The notes under the pieces are model-generated. The model was not told the DNA's origin and did not search any database. It worked only from the letters and a program-made list of their open reading frames with translations. Positions 7,698-15,450 of a stretch of 45,594 bases of DNA are shown in pieces. A program made the translations under genes and the position numbers. The stretch comes from Nitrospirota bacterium (GTDB lineage: Bacteria > Nitrospirota > Nitrospiria > SBBL01 > JAADHI01): the NCBI GenBank assembly GCA_029261155.1, contig JAJDBW010000067.1, positions 1 to 45,594 of the forward strand, in the 5' to 3' direction. Positions within the stretch are counted from its first letter, which is position 1. Each line of letters opens with the position of its first letter.

Positions 7698-8207
7698 TCA
7701 TTTCTTCCCTTGCGCCGCGCGCCCCACGATCAACATGTCGTAGGACAGCCGCTGCTCGGCGCTTAGGATGCCGCGCATCTCAACGATGTGCGCAAAGCGC
7801 TTTTGCATCTTTTGGCCTTTGAGCGAGAGGATCTCATCGATCTTCTCTTTAATGGCCTTGGCATCAGCCCGGTCTTCTGTGGCCAAAACGGCCAATTCGA
7901 TTTTTTTGCGTTTAATCTCCGCCTTGATGGGTGCGGTTTCTTTCATCAAGTGGAGGTGCATGGTGTCGACTTCGATCTTCTGCGCGTCAGTCAGGGTATT
8001 GTGCCAGTCCTCCGTAAATAGATGCATCTTGTGGCCGCCGCCCTGGTGTTGCATCTTCTTTTCTTTACTGTGGCCCTTTCCTGGGTCTTGGCTGCCCTGC
8101 GCGGCGGAATGCCCGTCTTTTCCAACGTTCTCCTCCGCCATTGCGGGCCACGTGAAGGCCAAGGGAACGAGGACCATGCCAAGAAACAAAAGCTGTCGTA
8201 ACTTCAT
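7698..8207 (-). CDS. Spy/CpxP/ZraP-like periplasmic protein
   Basis: This 169-residue exported protein starts with a classic signal peptide (MKLRQLLFLGMVLVPLAFTWPAMA, cleavage after AMA). A low-complexity polar segment rich in His, Gly and Lys (about 28-62, including HQGGGHKMH) follows. The rest is alpha-helical, with LTDAQKIEVD near residue 70 and LSAEQRLSYD near residue 150, which resemble the LTxxQ motifs of Spy and CpxP. Those proteins act as ATP-independent periplasmic chaperones or metal-binding stress proteins. The histidine-rich segment supports metal binding, as in ZraP. No two-component system is adjacent. The gene is monocistronic with a candidate hairpin behind it. Confidence 0.7.
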   Translation of the reverse strand: MKLRQLLFLGMVLVPLAFTWPAMAEENVGKDGHSAAQGSQDPGKGHSKEKKMQHQGGGHKMHLFTEDWHNTLTDAQKIEVDTMHLHLMKETAPIKAEIKRKKIELAVLATEDRADAKAIKEKIDEILSLKGQKMQKRFAHIVEMRGILSAEQRLSYDMLIVGRAAQGKK

Positions 8208-8294
8208 AATCTAAACCCTCCTAAATGGTTGTCGTCTTATCGTATGGATTGTACAACGATTCGCAAGCACATCACAAAGCGAAGCCGCGCGGCC

Positions 8295-9926
8295 TCAGGC
8301 ACTTTGGAAGCGGCTGCGGTGGATGAGGGCGATGGTCGCCAGCGGCAGGGCGAAAACGAGAAAGGTCACGGTCATCAGCAAAAGGCCGAGTTCGCTGTAG
8401 TCGGCTGGCGTAAGCAGCGATCCAGAGACGGGGTCTTTCACTTCACGCGCCACCGTGAAAACTTGGTTCAAGTATTTTGTGCCCAATTGACTTGCAGAAA
8501 GCGCGAGATTGGTAAAGGAAGCCATCACCGCAAAATAGGTGGCCTTGAGGCGGATGGGTGCCGAATTGGCGATCCAAGCGAGCATGGGAATCATGGCGAT
8601 TTGCCCCAGCGGCGATTCCAGAGCCGTATCAACAAGGGCGATAAATCGGGCATCGACGACGCCACCCGTGAGCGCCGCCGTCCATTGGTGCAGACCGTAA
8701 TACATGCCCACGATGGGCAGGGACAAGAGGGTACTTGCGATGGTGAGGGCAGCGGCAACATAGGCGATCGATCTTTCTGCGATAAAGCGACGAAAGACGA
8801 ACATGCCCAACAAGGTCAGGAGGCCCCCGATGAGTGCCAGGACGGATAAAAATTGTTGATCGAAACCCAATTCGTCGATCATCCACCACGTCGCGCCCGG
8901 CCCCGGCGTGGGGACGGCGCGGAAGACGAAGATAATGATGGCCGTGCCGACCAAGGTTTGACGCGCCTGAGCGTCTAATTCTTTCACTAAACGAAAAAGA
9001 AGAAACAAGACAATCGCCATCGATCCAAAAAAGATAATTTCCTGATTGAAAGGGACACCCGCGAGGCCGACGCCTAAGGTAAAAATCACAAAAACGAGAC
9101 TGCCGCCTAGGATCCATAGGTTGGCCTTGGGTTTTTCTTCCTGCGTATTCAAGAGCACCCAGGCGTCTTTAAAGCGGTGCCCTTGCGCTTGCAGAAGCTT
9201 AAGGTCGCGCCATTTCAAGAACATGCCCAGGCATACGCCGAAGACGGATATCAGCGGAATCGCCAAAGCGAGTTGATAGATATTGATATAAACCGACACC
9301 TTTGCGGCTTCGTCCAAGCCACTCGAACCTTCGAACAAATAGACATTTAAAACCGCAACCAATATGCCGCCGCTGATGATGGCCACGCGTCCTAAGGTTT
9401 GCATTGTCGTGTGCATCAAGCGCAGGCTTTCGGGGGGAATGGGCCGACCCGATGCGCCGACTTTTGGAACGGCCTCGACGGTCATCGCATCCGCGACGAC
9501 GTCTTGTACCACGTAACCGACGGGCGCCAAGATTGCGCTCAAGACAAACCAGGCCTCTGCCGATAAAATTTGCCGCATGCCTTCGGGGTCGGTCAGCAAG
9601 GCAATCATGATTAAAAGACTGGCGGCGATCAACGCGGCGCCGATAAAGACCAGAACCGACTTCATGCGCCAGATGAGATCGACGAGGTGCCCCAAGGGCA
9701 TTTTCAGCGCCCAGGGCATCCCCGCCCAGAAACCCAGCGCCGCCAAGAATTCGGCGCTGAGGCCCAAGTACTCTTTGACGAAAAAAGTTCCGACAATACT
9801 GGTGAGGCCTGAAATCCCTGCCGCGACATAGACCATTAAGGGTGGAAGATAGGACAGGCGCATTTCACGCCCCAGCGCGAGAAAGTTTTGGTCAATCCAA
9901 TGAAAAACGGACCGAAATAAGGTCAT
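8295..9926 (-). CDS. MFS transporter, BT1-like
   Basis: This integral inner-membrane protein of 543 residues has about 12 hydrophobic segments. The region with VVQDVVADAMTVEAVP near residue 155 resembles the D-VVADA-VE motif of the folate-biopterin transporter (BT1) branch of the major facilitator superfamily. LGHLVDLIWRMKSVLVFIG near residue 80 corresponds to the MFS cytoplasmic loop between helices 2 and 3. A long cytoplasmic loop sits near residues 225-260. The substrate cannot be told from the sequence; BT1 relatives in bacteria are mostly uncharacterised. It is a lone gene, 87 bp upstream of the Spy-like gene in the same direction. Confidence 0.75.
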   Translation of the reverse strand: MTLFRSVFHWIDQNFLALGREMRLSYLPPLMVYVAAGISGLTSIVGTFFVKEYLGLSAEFLAALGFWAGMPWALKMPLGHLVDLIWRMKSVLVFIGAALIAASLLIMIALLTDPEGMRQILSAEAWFVLSAILAPVGYVVQDVVADAMTVEAVPKVGASGRPIPPESLRLMHTTMQTLGRVAIISGGILVAVLNVYLFEGSSGLDEAAKVSVYINIYQLALAIPLISVFGVCLGMFLKWRDLKLLQAQGHRFKDAWVLLNTQEEKPKANLWILGGSLVFVIFTLGVGLAGVPFNQEIIFFGSMAIVLFLLFRLVKELDAQARQTLVGTAIIIFVFRAVPTPGPGATWWMIDELGFDQQFLSVLALIGGLLTLLGMFVFRRFIAERSIAYVAAALTIASTLLSLPIVGMYYGLHQWTAALTGGVVDARFIALVDTALESPLGQIAMIPMLAWIANSAPIRLKATYFAVMASFTNLALSASQLGTKYLNQVFTVAREVKDPVSGSLLTPADYSELGLLLMTVTFLVFALPLATIALIHRSRFQSA

Positions 9927-10166
9927 AGGCCGAAGAAGGGTTCCATTAAAACGTCAGGAAAAAATGCGCTGTCCGCGATCTATCTCATTTGGAGACACCA
10001 TTTCTACTCTCAAGATGGATCAAGAGGGGTCGTTCGTTTCAGAACATAAAGGATCTAATCATTCGGGAGATTGATGTTCCGGCATTGTCCATTTTAAAAC
10101 GACTTCAAAGAATGGCGTGACATCTAACAATGACATATTTGAGAGCCAATTCAGATCGCGTAAAAG

Positions 10167-10589
10167 TCAGATCGAAACGCTTGATGCCTCAAGACTATTT
10201 TGATGCGCCTCTTTGTAGGTTTGAACCGCTTTTTGAATAGGCGTTTCATTAAAATCGATCTGATTTACAGAAACATAGTCAAAAAAAGATTTTAGATCGT
10301 CTGAGGCGAGACCGTATTGATCGAAGATGAAATGCGGCCCCCCTTTCTCCTTAATACGATAGCAGGCCTCCACGATTTCACTGCTATTTTCAAGTTCAAA
10401 CACACCAGACAAAAGCAGATGTTGTAAGGGGTTACCTGCCTTATTCGGATTCTCGAAATTCGTTTCGACAACACGATTGATTCTATCTTCTCTCTTCCGG
10501 TTTTTTTTAAGATAGTGCAATGCCATCAAAAAAGAAAGTAGCGGGAGTCCAGCGCCAAAAAATAAAATCACGATTATCGACAAGCTCAT
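10167..10589 (-). CDS. Membrane-anchored protein, unknown
   Basis: This 140-residue protein has a single N-terminal hydrophobic helix (SIIVILFFGAGLPLLSFLMA, about 4-24), followed by a very basic stretch (LKKNRKREDR) and a soluble region of about 100 residues. The positive-inside rule puts the soluble part in the cytoplasm. The soluble region has helices such as SSEIVEACYRIKEKG and DDLKSFFDYVSV. I do not recognise the family. About 240 bp of gene-free sequence separate it from the MFS gene downstream, and it lies behind the MscS-like gene in the same direction. Confidence 0.55.
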   Translation of the reverse strand: MSLSIIVILFFGAGLPLLSFLMALHYLKKNRKREDRINRVVETNFENPNKAGNPLQHLLLSGVFELENSSEIVEACYRIKEKGGPHFIFDQYGLASDDLKSFFDYVSVNQIDFNETPIQKAVQTYKEAHQNSLEASSVSI

Positions 10590-10761
10590 AAAAACAATCC
10601 TCTTTTATAAATGTATCCATCTCTTTTGGTTTTTCACTGCATTCTCTTTTTTATTGTGATATCGAATCCGTGGAATACCTGCGGTTATTTCATAAAAGCG
10701 GGTTTGGGGCATACATTGATCCTATAGATAAAATGAAACACGCAGAATAGAGATAGGCCCA

Positions 10762-11235
10762 CTATTTCACGGCTTCTTTAAAAATCGCCAATTTGTTGCT
10801 GAGAAAGAGGGAATTGGGAACCAAGATTTTCGTGCCTTCGAATGCCAGGGTAATGTAACGAAGATTAATATTCGACACTTCGCCCTTGCTGCCGGAGATT
10901 TCAATGAGGTCGCCAATTTGAAGCGGTTTATAAAGGACGATCATCACCCCGGCGACCAGGTTTGAAACGGCATCTTTTAAGGCCAGTCCGAGCGCAAAAC
11001 CGGTTAAACCCAATCCGGCGACCAGGGCCGAAACGTCGAAACCCAACTCGCTAAGTGCAAGCACGACCCCGATGGCGATGAGGAGCCCCCGTTGAGAATT
11101 CGACAAAAGCCTGAATATTTCTGACGTTCCGGTGTCGAAGTGATCGCTTGCTTTCGTTAAAGCGCGGTCGAGCACGATACTGCCCGCATAACAGGCGATA
11201 AAAATCAAAGCGGCTGAAGGGAGGTTTTCGATCAT
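10762..11235 (-). CDS. Minimal MscS-family mechanosensitive channel
   Basis: At 157 residues it is much shorter than E. coli MscS (286). It keeps the core: an N-terminal hydrophobic helix, a second helix (GLLIAIGVVLALSELG), and the pore-lining TM3 with its small-residue pattern (VAGLGLTGFALGLALKDAV). The start of the beta domain follows (YKPLQIGDLIEI to ILVPNSLFLSNKLAIF). The C-terminal alpha/beta vestibule is missing: the frame stops soon after VPNS. MscS channels open under membrane tension to release solutes. This could be a natural pore-plus-beta version or a truncated gene. The stop codon is genuine in all three-base registers of this frame, with no obvious continuation nearby. Confidence 0.75.
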   Translation of the reverse strand: MIENLPSAALIFIACYAGSIVLDRALTKASDHFDTGTSEIFRLLSNSQRGLLIAIGVVLALSELGFDVSALVAGLGLTGFALGLALKDAVSNLVAGVMIVLYKPLQIGDLIEISGSKGEVSNINLRYITLAFEGTKILVPNSLFLSNKLAIFKEAVK

Positions 11236-11297
11236 GATCTTTAGGACTCCATTTAGGTGCTAAGCAGGGCCGAGTTGTTCATCTGCTCTTTATTTTC

Positions 11298-11355
11298 GAG
11301 GCCCCGAAGGCCTCATCGATTAGGCGCTAATCCGTATTGCCGACAAGGGCAATAC
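11298..11355. repeat. Two adjacent hairpins between divergent genes
   Basis: GAGGCC (11298-11303) pairs with GGCCTC (11309-11314) around a 5-nt loop. GTATTGCC (11334-11341) pairs with GGCAATAC (11348-11355) around a 6-nt loop. Both sit in the divergent interval between the MscS-like gene (minus) and the next plus-strand gene. They could be operators, a 5' leader structure of the plus-strand operon, or stacked hairpin repeats. Confidence 0.4.
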
Positions 11356-11420
11356 CGTCTTGCCCCAGCGGGACAATTCCGGGTATAGTACAAAATCTTT
11401 CATCAAGAGGCAATTATTGG

Positions 11421-12032
11421 ATGCGCTTTAGAAACCCCTTTAAAAAAAGCCGCTACCCCAACCCGGCCATCGACGATCTTTTTCGTAAGCAGGGCGAATT
11501 CGATCCAGCCCTCGAAAAAATCGTTTCAAGCCTCCCGGATTTAGCTGATGCGATACGACAAGGCGCAAGCGCTTTGCTTCAAAAGACATTGATCGAACAG
11601 ATCGCAGAATACGACAAGCGAACCGGGCGCGAACTCGTAAAACGGATCGACGAGGATAAATCGGAAGCCATGCTTCAAAAACTCACCAGCATGATGCTGC
11701 TTACGGTGTACGAAGAATTGGCAGCGCAATTTCAGGACCCAGCGGTGCCCTCCTACCTCACAAGCGCCCTGCACTACGATCTTTACAAGGTCATTCCCGG
11801 CGAAGAAGGATTTGTCGAATACCTGCATTATCAAAATCCCCATTTCGACGACCCTGCGATGGCGCCGGCGCATAAATTCGGAAACGACATCGCGGCCATC
11901 CTTTCCATTTCGGACCAGCTCTTTTACTTAATTATCGCCCAGCAAGCGGTCGTGATTTCGGACGTATCTAAACAGTTAATCCGTTGGGTGCTCTTCGACG
12001 AAGAAATCGTGCCGCCCGCATCGACGCAATGA
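11421..12032 (+). CDS. Conserved-looking protein upstream of VanZ/ComF, unknown
   Basis: I start this 203-residue protein at ATG 11421, which has AAGAGG about 10 nt upstream; the frame is open further left but without a good site. The N-terminus is basic (MRFRNPFKKSRYP). The rest is soluble and mostly helical, with ADAIRQGASALLQKTLIEQI and KLTSMMLLTVYEELAAQF among the helices. No family is recognised. Its TGA overlaps the ATG of the VanZ-like gene (ATGA), so it belongs to the three-gene operon ending in comF. Confidence 0.65.
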   Translation: MRFRNPFKKSRYPNPAIDDLFRKQGEFDPALEKIVSSLPDLADAIRQGASALLQKTLIEQIAEYDKRTGRELVKRIDEDKSEAMLQKLTSMMLLTVYEELAAQFQDPAVPSYLTSALHYDLYKVIPGEEGFVEYLHYQNPHFDDPAMAPAHKFGNDIAAILSISDQLFYLIIAQQAVVISDVSKQLIRWVLFDEEIVPPASTQ

Positions 12033-12631
12033 AACGCTATCTGCTTCCGCTCGCCTGGATGGGCTTCATCTTTACCTTGTCGACCGATATCGGCTCGATG
12101 GGAAACACCAGCCGATTCTTGGTGCCCCTGATCCGATGGATCGTCCCGACGATTTCACAAAGCGACTTATCGACTGCCTTATTCATCATTCGAAAATCGG
12201 CCCACTTTTTTGAATATGCGATTTTGTCGATCCTGTGGTATAGCGTGTTTATTCAGGGTGGGGAAAGGGTTTCTCGGCATCCGGTGCTTATGGCCGTTTT
12301 GATTTCAGTTTCCTATGCTGGCTTGGACGAAATTCATCATGGTCTCCTCGAATCGCGAACCGGCAGTTTTGTGGATGTCGGGATCGACACCCTGGGCGCC
12401 ATTACTGGGGTCTCCTTATGGAGCGCAATAAAAAACGGGCTGACGCCGGCCATCAAGTTAAAGCTACGCTATTTCGGTTGGTGGTTTTCTTGGGGGTTTT
12501 TTTCTACAATCATGGCCTTAATTGTCTTGAGGGGAGGCAGCTTGAGCCCCTTGCAAATGCTTCTCTCGATTCCGGCTGTGGCCACCGCCACGGGGATCGG
12601 AGGCCTGGTCTACTATGCCCGAAACCGCTAA
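12029..12631 (+). CDS. VanZ-like family membrane protein
   Basis: This 200-residue membrane protein has about five hydrophobic segments. The family signature is visible as IRKSAHFFEYAILSILWYS near residue 55-75, with the K-x-x-H-F-x-E-Y pattern, and as SYAGLDEIHHGLLESRTGSF near residue 100-120. VanZ-like proteins are found in cell-envelope contexts and one member gives low-level teicoplanin resistance; for most the reaction is unknown. The ATG overlaps the preceding stop by ATGA, and its 3' end overlaps comF by 17 bp. Both overlaps point to translational coupling in one operon. Confidence 0.85.
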   Translation: MKRYLLPLAWMGFIFTLSTDIGSMGNTSRFLVPLIRWIVPTISQSDLSTALFIIRKSAHFFEYAILSILWYSVFIQGGERVSRHPVLMAVLISVSYAGLDEIHHGLLESRTGSFVDVGIDTLGAITGVSLWSAIKNGLTPAIKLKLRYFGWWFSWGFFSTIMALIVLRGGSLSPLQMLLSIPAVATATGIGGLVYYARNR

Positions 12632-13388
12632 ACGGTCCATCCCTTTTTTAGATCAGCTTCTCGACTTTATTTACCCCGAATCTTGCCCAGAGTGCACACG
12701 ACCCATTCGCGCCGGAAACCTTAAAGCATCCACGTCCTCACTTCAAAACAACTTTTTTTGCGCGGACTGTTGGGGTGCCATTCGTCGAATAGAAGGCGCG
12801 CGCTGCCCACAATGTGCCGAGCCTTTTCCCGCGCAGTCGGCCTTAAGCCACAGCCCTGGCCATCTCTGCGGCGATTGCCGATCCGCGCCGCCGGATTTCA
12901 GTCGGGCGGTGACGCCCTATCCCTACGAAGGCGCAGTCGCCAAGGCCATTCAGCGTTTAAAATACCAGCAACAACACAAGCTGGTTCAATCCATCGCCGA
13001 TCTTTTATTTAAAGATCTCGAGGGGCTTTCTGTCGATTGGGTGATGGCCATCCCTCTTCACCCGCGTCGGCTTCGTTCGCGCGAATTCAATCAATCTCTC
13101 CTCCTCGCCAAGGTCCTCGCCCAGAGGCTCCGCTTGCCTTTAGGTATTGATCTCATTCGGCGAATTCGTGAAACGCCGCCTCAAGTGGGTCTTTCCAAAA
13201 AAGAACGGAAGAAAAACATGCATCGCGCCTTCTCCGTCGTCGCTCCCGACACGATTGCAGGACGCCGTATCCTGCTTATTGACGATGTCTTTACGACGGG
13301 TGCGACCTTAAGAGAAGCGGCCAAGACGCTTAAGAAGGCCGACGCAAAAGAAATTATCGTCGCAACACCGGCGCGGATGATCTTGTAA
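12615..13388 (+). CDS. comF: ComF family phosphoribosyltransferase-like protein
   Basis: The 257-residue protein has the N-terminal double zinc-finger region (CPECTRP, CADCW, CPQCAEP, CGDC) followed by a type I phosphoribosyltransferase domain. The PRPP-binding loop is ILLIDDVFTTGATL near residue 220, and VDWVMAIPLHPRRLRSREFNQS near residue 140-160 is typical of ComF/GntX. ComF works in the cytoplasm at the membrane during DNA uptake in competent bacteria, and GntX in use of DNA as a nutrient. The exact chemistry is uncertain. It is the last gene of the three-gene operon. All cysteines and the PRPP loop are intact. Confidence 0.9.
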   Translation: MPETAKRSIPFLDQLLDFIYPESCPECTRPIRAGNLKASTSSLQNNFFCADCWGAIRRIEGARCPQCAEPFPAQSALSHSPGHLCGDCRSAPPDFSRAVTPYPYEGAVAKAIQRLKYQQQHKLVQSIADLLFKDLEGLSVDWVMAIPLHPRRLRSREFNQSLLLAKVLAQRLRLPLGIDLIRRIRETPPQVGLSKKERKKNMHRAFSVVAPDTIAGRRILLIDDVFTTGATLREAAKTLKKADAKEIIVATPARMIL

Positions 13389-13824
13389 AGACATCAAAGT
13401 AAAACAGAAATAGGATTATTTATTGCTTCTTAGCCAGTCGCTCTATATAGAGGAAAATCCTAACCACTCCCTTCTTTTTTCACGAAATTCACCAAATGAT
13501 TCGCCATCAATCTTTTATTTCGTTGTTCTTTCGTAAAAAACCTTGTCCATCCTAGCAGGCGAATCGATCCATATCCAAAGAAGCATTTATTAAAGATAAA
13601 TGCCTTTGAATATATTAAGAAAAATTTACTTCTATTACAAAAACCGCATAAATTAAAACAGCACATCACCTCTATCATTCAAAAAAAAACGATCGTAAAG
13701 AAACTTTGGCGATAGTCGACCCCGTTATTTTTAAATTCAGCATCTTAAGTTTTTCTTTAAATATACCGATGAGATAGAGGGGTCGAACATAGAAATATCC
13801 ATTTTGTAGACACAACGGTCAAAC
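13389..13824. other. AT-rich intergenic stretch without a convincing gene
   Basis: This 436-bp interval separates comF from the exported paralogs. A 72-codon minus-strand frame at 13460-13678 has no ribosome-binding site, an odd cysteine- and phenylalanine-rich composition and no recognisable motif, so I do not call it. An 8-bp inverted repeat (TCGACCCC at 13716-13723 and GGGGTCGA at 13779-13786) flanks 55 bp of very AT-rich sequence just before the first paralog and could be part of its promoter region. Confidence 0.5.
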
Positions 13825-14505
13825 ATGAGATCACTCTGGATTGGAAAATCGCCAGGTCTGGCAGCGCATAGGCAGTCCCCGAATGGCTGGATTGCATACC
13901 TCGCCGTCACCTTAGCGTTATTTTCGGCCCAAAACGTTTGGGCCGAAAATAACGCTACCGATTTAATGCATAAAGCACGCAGCCTACAAAGCGAAGACAG
14001 TCTCCTTTCGGTTTTCGGCACGACGCTTCAGTCGATAAAAGAAGGAGATTGGGAGACGGTCCGAAGCACGATCAAGAAGATTGATCCTCAAATCAAAGAC
14101 CATGCGAAACGATTTGATAAAGATTTAAAACCTATGATCACAGAAGCGGTAGCCTCTAAAGATCCCAACTCAACGCTTAGACATTTAGCGCACACAATCT
14201 TTCTCGGGATGAAATTTCAGTTCAGCGTCATTATTAAAACCCAAATCGACGACTATCTGGATTCCAAGGCTCGACTTGATCTCGCGCATCGCTACTACTC
14301 GGTAATTTTATCGGGGAATGTCAGGAGAAAAGATTCCAAAATACACCGCGGCATTGAGGAACAGTTTACATTGGCCGAAGCCGCTCTAGGAAACCCCGGA
14401 ATCGATATTTTATTGCCAGAATTTCCACCCGATTTAGAAAGTTTTCAGAAAGCTATAAAAAACATTGAAATAGAATTGTTGCGCGTCTACACCTTCATAA
14501 GTTAA
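13825..14505 (+). CDS. Exported protein of unknown family, paralog 1
   Basis: This 226-residue protein has a long N-terminus ending in a signal peptide (WIAYLAVTLALFSAQNVWA, cleavage after VWA). The mature part is soluble, helical and about 180 residues long, with the run HLAHTIFLGMKFQ near residue 130 and ARLDLAHRYYSVILSGNVRRK near residue 150-170. The gene at 14790 encodes a clear paralog sharing the (A/T)-T-D start, A-H-x-x-F-L-G-M, Y-Y-x-x-(I/V)-L-(S/A)-G-N-(V/I)-(R/K)-R-K, and the A-L-G-N ending. I do not recognise the family. A perfect palindrome overlaps the signal-peptide cleavage codons. It precedes a membrane-anchored GGDEF-EAL protein, so a sensory or ligand-binding role is possible but inferred. 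Confidence 0.7.
   Translation: MRSLWIGKSPGLAAHRQSPNGWIAYLAVTLALFSAQNVWAENNATDLMHKARSLQSEDSLLSVFGTTLQSIKEGDWETVRSTIKKIDPQIKDHAKRFDKDLKPMITEAVASKDPNSTLRHLAHTIFLGMKFQFSVIIKTQIDDYLDSKARLDLAHRYYSVILSGNVRRKDSKIHRGIEEQFTLAEAALGNPGIDILLPEFPPDLESFQKAIKNIEIELLRVYTFIS
13913..13957. repeat. Perfect 45-bp palindrome inside coding sequence
   Basis: Two 21-bp arms (13913-13933 and 13937-13957) are exact reverse complements around a 3-nt centre, ACG. The arms begin TAGCGTTATTTTCGG and run to CCCAAA at the centre. They cover the codons for the end of the signal peptide (LALFSAQNVWAENNA), so both strands encode nearly the same peptide (ALFSAQ..WAENNA). It would form a very stable hairpin in DNA or mRNA. Confidence 0.9.
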
Positions 14506-14789
14506 TCGGATGAGGGCAAAACACAAAACTTTAACTGGAGAAACCTGGCATCTCTCTTGAAACGCTCAGAAACAGTTTTTTTGACGATTAGAAAAGGGTG
14601 CATAGGTTTTTTCCAAAAAGGAGTTTCACGCTGGACCGTCTCAAATACTTTTCACAGAATAAGGGGATAGACGACCGCACCCACTTGATTTGACCTCCCC
14701 GACCACCAAAAGAAGAGCGCGTCGCAACGAAATTCCGTTCCACCTTTATTCAGGAACAATCGGTAGAAGAAATTGGTGAAGAAAGAAAA
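14506..14789. other. Intergenic region between the two paralogs
   Basis: These 284 bp contain no convincing gene. There is a T-run after a purine-rich stretch near 14573-14583, and the sequence immediately before 14790 (GAAGAAAG) can serve as the ribosome-binding site of paralog 2. A separate promoter for paralog 2 is possible but not identified. Confidence 0.4.
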
Positions 14790-15419
14790 ATGAAGAAACT
14801 ATTCATTGTAGCCGGATCTGTCTTTATATTTCTGGGAGGAATATTAGGACTACTTTGGGCTGAAACAGCCACCGACTTCATTCGACAAAAGCAGGGAAAT
14901 ATCGTTGAAGACCCGCTAATCCTAGCGTTTAAAGAAAGTCTTGCCGCGAGCAAACTGGATCTTTGGGAAGAGGTCGATAACATCCTATCAAATATTTCAC
15001 CAGCGATACAAAGATACACCGAAAAATTTGGGGTCGATCTAAAAGCCGGTATACAGAATGCCGTCTCTGACCGGAATAAAAACAAAACCGCCAAAATTTT
15101 CGCCCATGTGGTGTTTTTAGGCATGCGAGATAACTTTGCAGCAGCGACAACCCACATAAACAACTATACGTCAGCCCTTGCTTACCTAAAGATAGCCCAA
15201 ACCTACTATGATCGTGTTTTGGCGGGTAACATCAAGCGAAAGAAGCCCGCAGTCCATTTTGAAATCGTTCGGCTATTTGCACAGGCAGAGTTTGCGCTTG
15301 GAAATTCGAATAGCTCCGAGATTAATGAGATTTCACCTGACCTAAAGCTATTCTCATCCTCAATAAAAAAAATCGAAGCGGGTGTCCGAACCGTTTACAC
15401 CTATTTTGACACAAGGTAA
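14790..15419 (+). CDS. Exported protein of unknown family, paralog 2
   Basis: The 209-residue product has a standard signal peptide (MKKLFIVAGSVFIFLGGILGLLWA, cleavage after LWA). Its mature part aligns along its whole length with the product of 13825-14505. Shared landmarks are the T-D-(F/L) start, AHVVFLGMRDNF near residue 110, KIAQTYYDRVLAGNIKRKKP near residue 135-155, FAQAEFALGN near residue 170 and the VYTYF end. The pair arose by tandem duplication and has since diverged strongly. The PAS-GGDEF-EAL gene starts 31 bp downstream, so this gene and the signalling gene probably share a transcript. The family is not recognised and no cofactor motif is visible. Confidence 0.75.
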   Translation: MKKLFIVAGSVFIFLGGILGLLWAETATDFIRQKQGNIVEDPLILAFKESLAASKLDLWEEVDNILSNISPAIQRYTEKFGVDLKAGIQNAVSDRNKNKTAKIFAHVVFLGMRDNFAAATTHINNYTSALAYLKIAQTYYDRVLAGNIKRKKPAVHFEIVRLFAQAEFALGNSNSSEINEISPDLKLFSSSIKKIEAGVRTVYTYFDTR

Positions 15420-15450
15420 TAAGAAAGGTTGTCCAAAGGAACGACTCAGA

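Noticed and set aside
10059-10136. A 25-residue minus-strand frame between the MFS and unknown membrane-protein genes
   Set aside because: Peptide looks plausible but has no ribosome-binding site and is too short to support.
13460-13678. A 72-codon minus-strand frame after comF
   Set aside because: No ribosome-binding site, Cys/Phe-rich odd composition in AT-rich DNA and no recognisable domain.
13737-14021. A minus-strand frame encoding ALFSAQ..WAENNA, apparently a relative of the plus-strand protein
   Set aside because: The similarity is produced by the perfect palindrome; the rest of the frame has no signal peptide layout or homology to the paralog.
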